A stretch of 64,000 nucleotides of DNA, from NCBI RefSeq assembly GCF_004216565.1, contig NZ_SGWV01000007.1, positions 186,001 through 250,000 of the forward strand, in the 5' to 3' direction. Shown here piece after piece: positions 34,534 to 42,870 of the stretch (positions are counted from its first letter, which is position 1; each line of letters begins with the position of its first letter). The notes beneath the pieces were generated by a model, which saw only the letters and a list, made by a program, of their open reading frames with translations, made no database searches and was not told the DNA's origin. The translations under genes and the position numbers were made by a program. The stretch comes from Sphaerotilus mobilis (GTDB lineage Bacteria > Pseudomonadota > Gammaproteobacteria > Burkholderiales > Burkholderiaceae_C).

Positions 34534-36506
34534 GCCCGGACGACCCGACCCGCGCACCGGTCTTCGCCCTGCTCGACGACGCGCATGCCACGGCCGCGTC
34601 GCCCAGCAGCCGGCTGTGCACCGGCTTCCTGCGCGAGCTGCGTTGCGACGACCCGGCCACGCTGGAGGCCACCTGTGCCGCGCTGACCCACGCGCTGGCC
34701 GAGGGCGCCCACGCCATCGTGCTGGCCGACTACGAATGGGGCGTGCGCCTGCAGTTCGCCGATTCGGCCCATGCCGCGCCCGCGCAAGGCGGCGCCTTCA
34801 GCGTGCTGCTGTTCGAGCGCTGTGAACACCTGGATGCCGACGGCGTGTCGCGCTGGCTGGATGCCCATGCCCCCGACACGCCGGCGGGCTTCAGCCGCTG
34901 GCAAGGCGAACGCGCGAACGTGCGTGGCGATGACACCTTCGGCGCGCCCTACCTCGCGGCGATCGAGCAGATCCACGCCTGGATCCGCGCGGGCGAGACC
35001 TACCAGGTCAACCACACGGTGCGGCTCGCCGCGCAGGCCTGGGGCGACCCGCGTGCGCTCTACCGGCGCCTGCGCCAGCGCCAGCCGGTGCCCTATGGCG
35101 CGCTGATGCACCGCCCCGACGGGCGCTGGGTGCTCAGCTGCTCGCCGGAACTGTTCGTGCGACACGATCTTCGCGACCTTCACGACCTTCACGACAAGGC
35201 CGATGAACACGGCAAGACGGGCCACGGCCCGGTCGGCATCTTGACCGCCAAGCCGATGAAGGGCACCGCCGCACGCCAGCCCGATCCGCTGGCCGACGCC
35301 TGGAGCCCCGAGCGGCTGCAGTCCGACCCGAAGAACCGGGCCGAGAACCTGATGATCGTGGACCTGCTGCGCAACGACCTCGGCCGCATCGCCCGCACCG
35401 GCACGGTCCGGGTGCCCAAGCTGTTCGAGATCGAGCCCTACCGCACGGTCTGGCAGATGACCTCGACCATCGAAGCTGAACTGCCACCCACCACCGGCCT
35501 GGCCGAGGTGCTGCGCGCGCTCTTCCCTTGCGGCTCGATCACCGGCGCGCCCAAGCGCCACACGATGGAACTGATCCACCGCATCGAGCCACAGCCGCGC
35601 GGCCTGTACTGCGGTGCCATCGGCTGGGTCGACGCGGCACCGGCTGGCAGTGGCCTGGCGGTCGGGCCCTTCTGCCTGAACGTCGCCATCCGCACGTTGA
35701 CGCTGGACCCGCCGGTGTCACCCGACGACGGCGGCCGGCGCCCGGCCACGCTGGGCGTTGGCGCGGGCATCGTGCTCGATTCCATCGCCACGGCCGAGGC
35801 CGATGAGGTCCAGCTCAAGGCCCGTTTTGTCACCGCTTTCGACCCCGGCTTCACGCTGTTCGAGACCTTGCGTGCCGAAGACGGTCGGCTGCTGCGTCTG
35901 GATGCCCATCTGGCCCGGCTGGCCCGCAGCGCCGGACAACTCGGTTTCACGCTGGACGCCGACGACGTCCGCGCGCGCCTCCTCGCGACCCTGCGCGACC
36001 TGCCGCGCACGCCCCACCGCGTCCGCCTGGACCTGTCAGCCGACGGCGGCGTGACGCTGCGCCATGCGCCGCTGGCACCGCTCAAGGCCGCCGCGCGCCG
36101 CGTGCTGCTGTCGACCCAGCAGGTGCCGCCGACCGAAGCCGGCTTGCTCGGCCACAAGACCTCGCGGCGCGCCGCCTACGACGCGGCGATGCATGACGCC
36201 GAACTGGCCGGTGCCTTCGACCTGCTGTTCGTCGACGCCGACGGCCAACTGAGCGAAGGCTCGCGCAGCAACGTCTTCATCCGCCTGGACGGCCGATGGC
36301 TGACGCCGCCCGCGCGTGGCCAGTTGCTGCCCGGCGTGATGCGCGCGGCGGTGCTGGCCGGCGAGCCCGGCTGCGTGCTCTCGCCCTTGCCGGTCGAACG
36401 CGAGATCAGCCGCGCCGACCTGATGCGCGCCGAAGCCGTCGCGGTCTGCAACAGCTTGCGTGGGCTGATGCTGGTGCGTGTCGACACGCAGGGGCTCGGT
36501 GCATGA
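34530..36506 (+). CDS. pabB: Fused aminodeoxychorismate synthase (PabB) and aminodeoxychorismate lyase (PabC)
   Basis: The protein combines two steps of p-aminobenzoate synthesis for folate. The PabB half (about 1-420) has ETYQVNHTVRL, the MKGTAAR lysine motif, NLMIVDLLRNDLGR and PCGSITGAPKRHTMELI of chorismate-using enzymes. The PabC half (about 440-658) is a class IV PLP protein with FTLFETLRAEDGRLLRLDAHL, the likely catalytic Lys in LGHKTSRRAAYD and SEGSRSNVFIRL. Between PabB segments a short Asp/His repeat (LRDLHDLHDKADEHGK) looks like an insertion. The start ATG 34530 overlaps the recJ stop. Confidence 0.93.
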   Translation: MSPDDPTRAPVFALLDDAHATAASPSSRLCTGFLRELRCDDPATLEATCAALTHALAEGAHAIVLADYEWGVRLQFADSAHAAPAQGGAFSVLLFERCEHLDADGVSRWLDAHAPDTPAGFSRWQGERANVRGDDTFGAPYLAAIEQIHAWIRAGETYQVNHTVRLAAQAWGDPRALYRRLRQRQPVPYGALMHRPDGRWVLSCSPELFVRHDLRDLHDLHDKADEHGKTGHGPVGILTAKPMKGTAARQPDPLADAWSPERLQSDPKNRAENLMIVDLLRNDLGRIARTGTVRVPKLFEIEPYRTVWQMTSTIEAELPPTTGLAEVLRALFPCGSITGAPKRHTMELIHRIEPQPRGLYCGAIGWVDAAPAGSGLAVGPFCLNVAIRTLTLDPPVSPDDGGRRPATLGVGAGIVLDSIATAEADEVQLKARFVTAFDPGFTLFETLRAEDGRLLRLDAHLARLARSAGQLGFTLDADDVRARLLATLRDLPRTPHRVRLDLSADGGVTLRHAPLAPLKAAARRVLLSTQQVPPTEAGLLGHKTSRRAAYDAAMHDAELAGAFDLLFVDADGQLSEGSRSNVFIRLDGRWLTPPARGQLLPGVMRAAVLAGEPGCVLSPLPVEREISRADLMRAEAVAVCNSLRGLMLVRVDTQGLGA

Positions 36507-37129
36507 GCCAGACAAGCACAGAGCCTGACGACGACCAGCGCCACGGCGCGGTCGAGGACGGCATGGCGCTGCTGTCGGCCACGCTGTTCATGTCGCTGGG
36601 CCTGGTGCTGTTCCAGAAGGTCGGGCTCTACACCGGCGGCACGGCCGGCCTGGCCTTCTTGCTGCACTACCGCAGCGGCTGGCCGCTGGGTGCGATCTTC
36701 TTCGCCATCAACCTGCCCTTCGCCTGGCTGGCCTGGCGCCACCTGGGCCGCGCCTTCGCGCTGCGCACGCTGGCGGCGGTCGGGCTGATCTCGGCGCTCA
36801 GCGAGGCCACGCCGCAGTGGATCGCGCTGGACCGTGTCGCCCCCGGCTACGCGGCGCTGGCAGGCGGTGTGTTGATGGGCACGGCCTTGCTGGTGCTGTT
36901 CCGCCACCGCGCCAGCCTGGGCGGCATCGGGGTCCTGGCGCTGTGGCTGCAAGAACGCCACGGCATCCGGGCCGGCGCCTTCCAGATGGGCGTGGACGTC
37001 TGCATCGTGCTGGGCGCCCTGGCGGCCACCGACGTCAGCCGTGTGGCCTGGTCGGTGCTGGGCGCCGTTGCGGTCAACCTGGTGCTGGCCATGAACCACA
37101 AGCCGGGCCGCTATCGGGGTCTGTCGTGA
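36503..37129 (+). CDS. YitT-family integral membrane protein, 208 aa
   Basis: An acidic N-terminal stretch is followed by five or six hydrophobic helices (ALLSATLFMSLGLVLFQKVG, GAIFFAINLPFAWLAW, LAGGVLMGTALLVLF, VAWSVLGAVAVNLVLAM) with the YitT/DUF161-type motif YTGGTAGLAFLLHY near 50. The family has no proven substrate. Its ATG overlaps the pabBC stop, making it the last gene of the recJ run; any link to folate synthesis is only positional. Confidence 0.8.
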   Translation: MSQTSTEPDDDQRHGAVEDGMALLSATLFMSLGLVLFQKVGLYTGGTAGLAFLLHYRSGWPLGAIFFAINLPFAWLAWRHLGRAFALRTLAAVGLISALSEATPQWIALDRVAPGYAALAGGVLMGTALLVLFRHRASLGGIGVLALWLQERHGIRAGAFQMGVDVCIVLGALAATDVSRVAWSVLGAVAVNLVLAMNHKPGRYRGLS

Positions 37130-37144
37130 CCCCGTGAGGCCCGC

Positions 37145-37417
37145 TCAGTCCGGCAGTTCAACCTGGATCGTGCGCACCACCCAGCCCCGGTAGTCGGGCA
37201 TCGCCTGCAGGGCCTCGATGGACGACGGCGGCGGCACCGCCAGGCCTTCGGCCCGGGCCGTCACCACCCACCGGATCACGGCACCCCGCGCCGCCGCCAT
37301 GGCCTCGGCCAATGAGTTGCCGCCCGCAAAGCAGCCCGGCAGGTCAGGCACCACGACCGCCCAGCCTGTCCGGTCGGTGGGCAGGTCGACGACGACGGGA
37401 TATATGAAAAATGACAT
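37145..37417 (-). CDS. HicB-like protein, 90 aa (no HicA partner)
   Basis: The protein has the HicB partial RNase-H-like fold: an N-terminal strand FIYPVVVDL, then GWAVVVPDLPGCFAGGNSLAEAMAAA spread over residues 17-44, the hallmark of the family. There is no C-terminal DNA-binding tail. HicB normally neutralises the mRNA interferase HicA, yet the 74 bases upstream and the 15 downstream leave no room for a hicA gene. It may be a solitary HicB-domain protein. A run of eight G residues precedes the gene on its own strand. Confidence 0.78.
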   Translation of the reverse strand: MSFFIYPVVVDLPTDRTGWAVVVPDLPGCFAGGNSLAEAMAAARGAVIRWVVTARAEGLAVPPPSSIEALQAMPDYRGWVVRTIQVELPD

Positions 37418-37432
37418 GCGTCAAGTTTGCCA

Positions 37433-37440
37433 CCCCCCCC
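37433..37440 (-). repeat. Poly-G tract (8 G on the minus strand) upstream of the HicB-like gene
   Basis: Eight C residues on the plus strand (eight G on the gene strand) lie 15 bases before the HicB-like ATG. Such runs can slip during replication and alter promoter or leader spacing. Confidence 0.6.
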
Positions 37441-37491
37441 ATGAATGACGTCTGACGGTCGAAACCCTGCACCTGCACAGGCTTGTCAGGT

Positions 37492-38271
37492 TCACGACAA
37501 GGTGGGCCGGAAGCGCTGCCGCAGGTCCTTGGCCGCCTTGACCAGCAGGCTGGTGTCGACGCCGACGGCGACGAACAGCGCGCCGGCATCGAGGTAGCGC
37601 TGCGCCGTGGCGGGGTCGGCGCTGAGGATGCCGGCGGCCTTGCCGGCCGCGCGCACCGTGGCGATGCCGTCGAGCATCACGCGCTGCACGTCCGGGTGGT
37701 TCGGCTGGCCGCGCAGGCCCATCGAGGCGGACAGGTCGGCCGGGCCGAAGAACACGCCGTCGACGCCGTCGACCTCGGCGATGGCGCGCAGGTTGGCGAT
37801 CGCCTCGGTGCTCTCGGCCTGCACCAGCAGGCACATCTGGCCGTTGGCCTGTTCAAGGTAGTCGTCAACCTGGTTCCAGCGCGAGGCCCGCGCCAGCGCC
37901 GCACCCATGCCGCGGATGCCCTCGGGGGCGTAGCGCATGGCCCGCACCATCAGGCGGGCCTGCTCGGGCGTGTCGACCATCGGCACCAGCAGCGTCTGCG
38001 CGCCGATGTCGAGGTACTGCTTGACCAGCGCGACGTCCGCCTGAACCGGCCGTACCACCGCGTGGCAGGGATAGGGCGCGACGGCGCGCAGCTGGTCGAG
38101 CACCGAACGAGGATCGTTGGGCGCGTGCTCGCCGTCGATCAGCAGCCAGTCGTAGCCGGTGCAGGCCAGCGCCTCGGCCGCGTTGGCATCGGCCAGACCG
38201 ACCCACAGGCCGATCTGCGGCTGGCCGGCGCGCAAGGCGTCGCGGAAGGTGTTGCGGGGGATCGGGAGCAT
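37492..38271 (-). CDS. hpaI: 4-hydroxy-2-oxoheptanedioate aldolase HpaI
   Basis: HpaI performs the last step of homoprotocatechuate breakdown, splitting 4-hydroxy-2-oxoheptanedioate into pyruvate and succinic semialdehyde. The 259-aa HpcH/HpaI barrel shows [20 protein letters not shown] near 22, the catalytic base region [11 protein letters not shown] near 46, [16 protein letters not shown] near 107 and [15 protein letters not shown] with metal ligands near 171. The upstream ribosome site GAGGA lies at the edge of an 8-bp tandem repeat array. It ends the hpa run. Confidence 0.93.
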   Translation of the reverse strand: MLPIPRNTFRDALRAGQPQIGLWVGLADANAAEALACTGYDWLLIDGEHAPNDPRSVLDQLRAVAPYPCHAVVRPVQADVALVKQYLDIGAQTLLVPMVDTPEQARLMVRAMRYAPEGIRGMGAALARASRWNQVDDYLEQANGQMCLLVQAESTEAIANLRAIAEVDGVDGVFFGPADLSASMGLRGQPNHPDVQRVMLDGIATVRAAGKAAGILSADPATAQRYLDAGALFVAVGVDTSLLVKAAKDLRQRFRPTLS

Positions 38272-38282
38272 GGCGGTGTCCT

Positions 38283-38330
38283 CGTGGGGTCGTGCGGTCG
38301 AACGGTCGTGGGGTCGTGGGGTCGTGGGGT
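38283..38330. repeat. Array of six 8-bp tandem repeats before hpaI
   Basis: Six consecutive 8-bp units, consensus CGTGGGGT, run from 38283 to 38330: four are perfect (units 1, 4, 5 and 6) and units 2 and 3 are diverged (CGTGCGGT, CGAACGGT). The array lies between the class II aldolase gene and hpaI on the hpa strand, 11 bases before the hpaI start, and its nearest unit contributes part of the ribosome site. It is non-coding. Confidence 0.85.
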
Positions 38331-38352
38331 TCGCGGCAGCAGCGCAGCGACC

Positions 38353-39123
38353 TCAGGCCCTGTAGCCCGGGTCGATGCGGTCGATCAGGCGCTGCATCGC
38401 GGCGAAGGCGTCCTGGCCGGCGCCGAAGCGCGGGTCGAAGTTCAGCGAGTCGCGCACGCAGCCTTCGAGCACCGGCACGGGAATGACGCGCAGCGGCCCG
38501 AGCGCCTGCGACGCGATCTGCACCTCGCAGGCGCGCTGCACCAGCCACATCAGGCTGAAGGCCTGCGCCAGGCTGTGGCCGATCACCACCGGGCCGTGGT
38601 TGCGCAGCAGCAGCACCGGCTTGCCATTGGCGCTGGCGAGGATGCGGCGGCCCTCGTCGAGGTGCACCGTGATGCCCTCAAAATCGTGATACGCCACCTT
38701 GCCCCAGAGCTGCGCGGCGTAGAAGTTGGTGTAGCTCAGGCCGTCCTGCGTGCAGCACACCGCCAGCGTCGGCGTGGTGTGCACATGCATGACGCAGTGG
38801 GCATCGGGCAGCGTGGCGTGGATGGCGCCGTGGAAGGTGAAGCCGGCCGGGTTGATCGGCCAATCGCTGTGGCCGACGATGCGTCCTGCCGTGTCGACCT
38901 TGACCAGGTTGGAGGCGGTGACCTCGCTGTAGTGCAGGCCGAAGGGGTTGACCAGGAAATGGGACTCGCCGCTGTCACCACCCGGCACACGCAGCGAGAT
39001 GTGGTTGTAGATCAGCTCGGACCAGCCCAGGTGGGCAAAGATGCGGTAGCAGGCCGCGAGCTGGACGCGGGCCGCCCATTCCTCGGCGCTGAAGCGGGCC
39101 GGACGCACGTGGGCATCGGACAT
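38353..39123 (-). CDS. Class II aldolase/adducin family protein
   Basis: The 256-aa protein is a zinc-dependent class II aldolase/adducin homologue: YNHISLRVPGG near 38, the metal ligand pair in HCVMHVHTTPTLAV near 110, EGITVHLDEGRR near 147 and LLLRNHGPVVIGHSLA near 165, where the third His sits. Relatives include fuculose-phosphate-type aldolases and decarboxylases. It is embedded in the hpa run between hpaH and hpaI and is not one of the classical hpa genes, so it may be a second aldolase or handle a related intermediate. Confidence 0.85.
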   Translation of the reverse strand: MSDAHVRPARFSAEEWAARVQLAACYRIFAHLGWSELIYNHISLRVPGGDSGESHFLVNPFGLHYSEVTASNLVKVDTAGRIVGHSDWPINPAGFTFHGAIHATLPDAHCVMHVHTTPTLAVCCTQDGLSYTNFYAAQLWGKVAYHDFEGITVHLDEGRRILASANGKPVLLLRNHGPVVIGHSLAQAFSLMWLVQRACEVQIASQALGPLRVIPVPVLEGCVRDSLNFDPRFGAGQDAFAAMQRLIDRIDPGYRA

Positions 39124-39152
39124 GTCGGGGCTCCTCGTCTGTGGATCAGGCT

Positions 39153-39956
39153 TCAGGCGAATCGGAAGGACACCGAGCCCAGCGGCCCGTAGTCGACGTG
39201 GAAGCTGTCCCCCGCCAGCGCCGGGGTCGGCCGTGTGAAGGAGCCGGCCAGCACGACGTCGCCGGCCCGCAGGCCCTCGCCGTAGGGGGCGATCTTGTTG
39301 GCCAGCCAGGCCACGCCCGTGGCCGGATGGCCCAGCACGCCGGCGGCCAGGCCGGTTTCCTCGATCACGCCGTTCTTGTGCAGCATCGCGCCGACCCAGC
39401 GCAGGTCGACGTCCAGCGGTCGCACCGGCCGGCCGCCGAGCACGATGCCGGCGTTGGCGGCGAAGTCGCTGATGGTGTCGAAGACCTTGCGCATGGCGCG
39501 GGTCTCGCGGTCGAACTGCTCGATGCGGGCGTCGATGATCTCGATGGCCGGCACGACGTAGTCGGCCGCCGACAGCACATCGAAGATCGTCACGCCCGGG
39601 CCCTGCAGCGGCTTGCCGAGGATGAAGGCCAGCTCGACCTCGACGCGCGGCGCGATGAAGCGATCGAAGGGGATGTCGCCGCCGGACTCGAAGAACATGT
39701 CGTCCATCAGCGGCGCGTGGTCGGGCTCGGTGATCTGGCTGGACAGCTGCATGGCGCGCGAGGTCAGGCCGATCTTGCGGCCCTTGATCGTGCGGCCGGC
39801 GGCCAGCTCCAGCCGCACCCAGGCGCGCTGGATGGCGTAGCCGTCCTCGATCGTCATCTCCGGGTACTGGCGCGAGAACTGGCGCAGCGGCGTGCGGGTC
39901 CGTCGGGCCTGGCTCAGCTGCTGAGCCAGTTCTTCGATCAGGTCGGGGGCGAGCAT
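39153..39956 (-). CDS. hpaH: 2-oxo-hepta-3-ene-1,7-dioate hydratase HpaH
   Basis: HpaH adds water to 2-oxohept-3-enedioate to give 4-hydroxy-2-oxoheptanedioate, the HpaI substrate. The 267-aa protein of the fumarylacetoacetase/MhpD-type family has [18 protein letters not shown] near 34, [10 protein letters not shown], the acidic metal-site segment [14 protein letters not shown] near 103, [12 protein letters not shown] near 133, a late [18 protein letters not shown] and [20 protein letters not shown]. The spacing in the cluster and the length are normal. Confidence 0.92.
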   Translation of the reverse strand: MLAPDLIEELAQQLSQARRTRTPLRQFSRQYPEMTIEDGYAIQRAWVRLELAAGRTIKGRKIGLTSRAMQLSSQITEPDHAPLMDDMFFESGGDIPFDRFIAPRVEVELAFILGKPLQGPGVTIFDVLSAADYVVPAIEIIDARIEQFDRETRAMRKVFDTISDFAANAGIVLGGRPVRPLDVDLRWVGAMLHKNGVIEETGLAAGVLGHPATGVAWLANKIAPYGEGLRAGDVVLAGSFTRPTPALAGDSFHVDYGPLGSVSFRFA

Positions 39957-39968
39957 GGTTCTGTGGCC

Positions 39969-40436
39969 TCAGGCTTTCGGTGTGGTGCCGGCAGGCGGCT
40001 GGAACAGCGGATGCAGCGTGCTGGTCTTGGCATCGAAGACTTCCGCGCCTTCATCGACCTGCAGCGTGATGCCGATGTGGCGCGTGGCCAGCAGCGGCGC
40101 GAAGTGGCTGCGGGCGCACGTCGTCAACGCCTCGCCGACCTGCCGGTGCACGGCCGCGCTGCGCCCGCGTGCCATGCGCAGGTTGAGGTAGACGAAGTCG
40201 TAGACACCATCGCCGCCAGCGGCCCGCCCGGCCGCACCGCCGTCGGACACGGCATGGTGGGCGGCGGGGTAGGCCAGCACGCGCACGCCGCCGACCGGGA
40301 AGACGGCCTTGCCGGTCTCGTCGCGCTGCTCGACCATGGCGTCGGCCAGCGCGCGGCACAGCGCCGTCATGTCGGCTCCGCCCTGGTCCGCCGGGCGGTC
40401 CAGCGTGGCGGTGTAGAGGATCACGAGATGGGGCAT
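39969..40436 (-). CDS. hpaF: 5-carboxymethyl-2-hydroxymuconate delta-isomerase HpaF
   Basis: HpaF isomerises 5-carboxymethyl-2-hydroxymuconate in the meta pathway. The protein begins MPHLVILYTATLD; the N-terminal Pro is the catalytic base of this tautomerase fold. LCRALADAMVEQ, the VRVLAYPAAHHAVSDGG segment and FVYLNLRMARGRS follow. At 155 aa it is longer than the usual 126-130, with extra C-terminal residues (LFQPPAGTTPKA). A longer frame to 40859 is antisense-frame coding through hpaD and is rejected. Confidence 0.9.
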   Translation of the reverse strand: MPHLVILYTATLDRPADQGGADMTALCRALADAMVEQRDETGKAVFPVGGVRVLAYPAAHHAVSDGGAAGRAAGGDGVYDFVYLNLRMARGRSAAVHRQVGEALTTCARSHFAPLLATRHIGITLQVDEGAEVFDAKTSTLHPLFQPPAGTTPKA

Positions 40437-40461
40437 GGCGGCCTTCCCTTGCAGGTTCTTG

Positions 40462-41385
40462 TCAGAGCCGCGAGATGTCGCGGTAGCCGGTGGCCCGCGA
40501 GGCCTGCGGCTGCGGCACCGTCGCCCCGGTCTGCGGCGTGACCGGGAAGACGGCGTTGATCTGGCCGGTGCCCGAGGCGCCGAAGTAGGGCGTGATGACC
40601 TCGGCGCGGCCGTCGTAGCCGCTCCAGCCCAGGGCGCCCAGCAGCATCGCGGTGTCGTGCATGAAGCCCTCGCCGTGGCCCTTGCTGGCGTACTCCGGCA
40701 GCATCTCGCAGAAGGCCGGCCATTCGGCGTTCTCCCACATCTGCACCACGCGCCGGTCGAGCGTCTCCAGGAAGGGGCTCCAGACCTTGAAGCCGTACTC
40801 GGGCGCCAGGCCGTTCTGCGCGAAGCGGTGGCTGAGCGAGCCACTGGCCAGGAAGGCAACCTTGCCGTCGTACTCGCGCTCGATCGCCTCGCGCATCGCC
40901 CAGCCCAGCCGGGCGCTGTCGTTGAGGTAGTGCACCGTGCACAGGGCCGAGACCGAGATCACCTTGAAATGCTGGTCGGCGTTCATGTAGCGCAGGGGGA
41001 CCAGGGTGCCGTATTCCGGATTCAGGGTGGTCGCATGATGGGCCAGCGTTTCGACGCCCTCGGCCGTGCAGGCGCGCGCCAGCAACTGGCCCAGCTCGGG
41101 GTTGCCGGGTGCCTCGAAGGCCAGGTTGGCGATGAAGTGCGGCAGCTCGTTGCTGGTGTAGCTGCCCTTGAAATGCGGCGCGCAGTTGATGTGGTAGTTC
41201 GCGTTGACCAGCCAGTGCGTGTCGAACACAACCAGCGTGTCCACGCCCAGCTCACGGCATCGGCGCGAGATCTCGCGGTGGCCGTCGATGGCGTCCTGGC
41301 GCGTGCCGTGGCGGGCACCGGGCAGCTCGCTCAGGTACATCGACGGGACGTGGGTGATCTTGGCGGCGAGGGCGACTTGGCCCAT
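40462..41385 (-). CDS. hpaD: 3,4-dihydroxyphenylacetate 2,3-dioxygenase HpaD
   Basis: HpaD is the ring-cleaving extradiol dioxygenase of the pathway, converting homoprotocatechuate to 5-carboxymethyl-2-hydroxymuconate semialdehyde. The 307-aa protein belongs to the class III (LigB-type) group: LAAKITHVPSMYLSE near 6 contains the first metal His, TLVVFDTHWLVNANYHINC near 50 the second region, and FLASGSLSHRFAQNGL near 185 the later catalytic His. The ATG at 41385 follows the hpaE stop by one base. The length is slightly above the well-studied 283-aa enzyme. Confidence 0.92.
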   Translation of the reverse strand: MGQVALAAKITHVPSMYLSELPGARHGTRQDAIDGHREISRRCRELGVDTLVVFDTHWLVNANYHINCAPHFKGSYTSNELPHFIANLAFEAPGNPELGQLLARACTAEGVETLAHHATTLNPEYGTLVPLRYMNADQHFKVISVSALCTVHYLNDSARLGWAMREAIEREYDGKVAFLASGSLSHRFAQNGLAPEYGFKVWSPFLETLDRRVVQMWENAEWPAFCEMLPEYASKGHGEGFMHDTAMLLGALGWSGYDGRAEVITPYFGASGTGQINAVFPVTPQTGATVPQPQASRATGYRDISRL

Positions 41386-41386
41386 C

Positions 41387-42844
41387 TCATGCTCCCCAGT
41401 GAGGAATGTGGTGCGAGCCCATCGACACCGCAACATTCTTCGGTTCGAGGAAAACCTCGTAGCTCCACGTGCCACCTTCGCGGCCGGTGCCGCTGGCCTT
41501 GGTGCCGCCGAAGGGCTGGCGCAGGTCGCGCACGTTCTGGCTGTTGACGAAGCACATGCCCGCCTCGATCGCGGCGGCGACGCGGTGGGCGCGGCCGATG
41601 TTCTCGGTCCAGACGTAGCTCGACAGGCCGTAGGCGATGTCGTTGGCAAGGCCGATCGCATCGGCCTCGTCGTCGAACGGGATGATGCAGGCCACCGGGC
41701 CGAAGATCTCTTCTTGCGCGATTCGCATGCGGTTGTCGACGTCGGCGAAGACCGTCGGGCGCACGAAGTTGCCGCGTTGCAGAGGGGCTGGCAGATCGGG
41801 CGCATCGAGCCCGCCGCACAGCAGCGTGGCGCCCTCCTTCGGGCCCAGCTCGATGTAGCGGCGCACCTTCTCCAGATGGGCTGCGCTGATCATCGGGCCG
41901 ATGATGGTGCGCTCATCCATCGGGTCGCCCACGGTGATGCGGCGTGCCCGTGCGGCGAAGCGCTCGGCGAAGTCGGCGTAGATGCTGCGTTCGACCAGGA
42001 TGCGGCTGCCGGCGGTGCAGCGCTCGCCGTTGTTGCTGAAGATCATGAAGATCGCGGCGTCGAGCGCACGGTCCAGGTCGGCATCGGCAAAGACCACGAA
42101 GGGGCTCTTGCCGCCAAGCTCCATGCTGAATTTCTTCAGGCCCGCGCTCTGGACGATGCGGTTGCCCGTCACGGTCGAGCCGGTGAAGGAGATGGCACGC
42201 ACATCCGGGTGCGCGACCAGCGGCTCGCCCACCTCGCTGCCGTAGCCGTGCACGATGTTGAGCACGCCGGCCGGGATGCCGGCCTCCAGCGCCAGCTCGC
42301 CCAGGCGTGCGGCGGTCAGCGGGCTCAGCTCGCTCATCTTCAGCACGGCGGTGTTGCCAAAGGCCAGGCAGGGTGCGACCTTCCACGTCGACGTCATGAA
42401 GGGCACGTTCCACGGGCTGATCAGCGCGCACACGCCCACCGCATGGAACAGCGTGTAGTTCAGGTGCGTGGGCGTCGGGTAGGTGTGGCCGTCGACGCGG
42501 GTGCACATCTCGGCGAAGTAGTTGAAGTTGTCGGCCGAGCGCGGCACCAGCTGCTTGCCGGTCTGCGAGATGGTCTGGCCGGTGTCTTGCGTCTCGGTGC
42601 GCGACAGCCCGGGCACATGTTTCGTGATGAGTTCGCCCAGCTTGCGCATCAGCGCGGCCCGTTCGGTGGCCGGGCGTGAGGCCCAGGCCGGGAAGGCGTC
42701 CTTGGCGGCCTGCACGGCGGCCTGAACCTCGGCCTTGCCGCCACGGGCGACCTCGGCGAGGACTTCCTGGGTGGCCGGGTTGACGGTCTCGAAGGTGGCG
42801 GTGCTGTCGACGGGTCGTCCGCCGATCAGGTGCTGGATGCGCAT
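41387..42844 (-). CDS. hpaE: 5-carboxymethyl-2-hydroxymuconate semialdehyde dehydrogenase HpaE
   Basis: HpaE oxidises the ring-cleavage product with NAD. The 485-aa aldehyde dehydrogenase shows ALISPWNVPFMTSTWKVAP near 150, the NAD loop FTGSTVTGNRI near 230, the catalytic Glu in SMELGGKSPFVVF near 253, the catalytic Cys in FSNNGERCTAGSR near 287, and EEIFGPVACIIPF near 385. ATG 42844 has GGAG upstream; a slightly earlier in-frame ATG is possible. hpaD follows by one base. Confidence 0.94.
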   Translation of the reverse strand: MRIQHLIGGRPVDSTATFETVNPATQEVLAEVARGGKAEVQAAVQAAKDAFPAWASRPATERAALMRKLGELITKHVPGLSRTETQDTGQTISQTGKQLVPRSADNFNYFAEMCTRVDGHTYPTPTHLNYTLFHAVGVCALISPWNVPFMTSTWKVAPCLAFGNTAVLKMSELSPLTAARLGELALEAGIPAGVLNIVHGYGSEVGEPLVAHPDVRAISFTGSTVTGNRIVQSAGLKKFSMELGGKSPFVVFADADLDRALDAAIFMIFSNNGERCTAGSRILVERSIYADFAERFAARARRITVGDPMDERTIIGPMISAAHLEKVRRYIELGPKEGATLLCGGLDAPDLPAPLQRGNFVRPTVFADVDNRMRIAQEEIFGPVACIIPFDDEADAIGLANDIAYGLSSYVWTENIGRAHRVAAAIEAGMCFVNSQNVRDLRQPFGGTKASGTGREGGTWSYEVFLEPKNVAVSMGSHHIPHWGA

Positions 42845-42870
42845 GGCAGTCTCCAAACGGAAGGTGTGCG

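Noticed and set aside
37418-37491. A hicA toxin gene beside the HicB-like gene
   Set aside because: Only 74 bases are available upstream and 15 downstream, with no HicA-like frame.
38283-38330. CRISPR array
   Set aside because: The repeats are 8 bp with no spacers, so it is a simple tandem repeat; no other array-like pattern was seen in the window.
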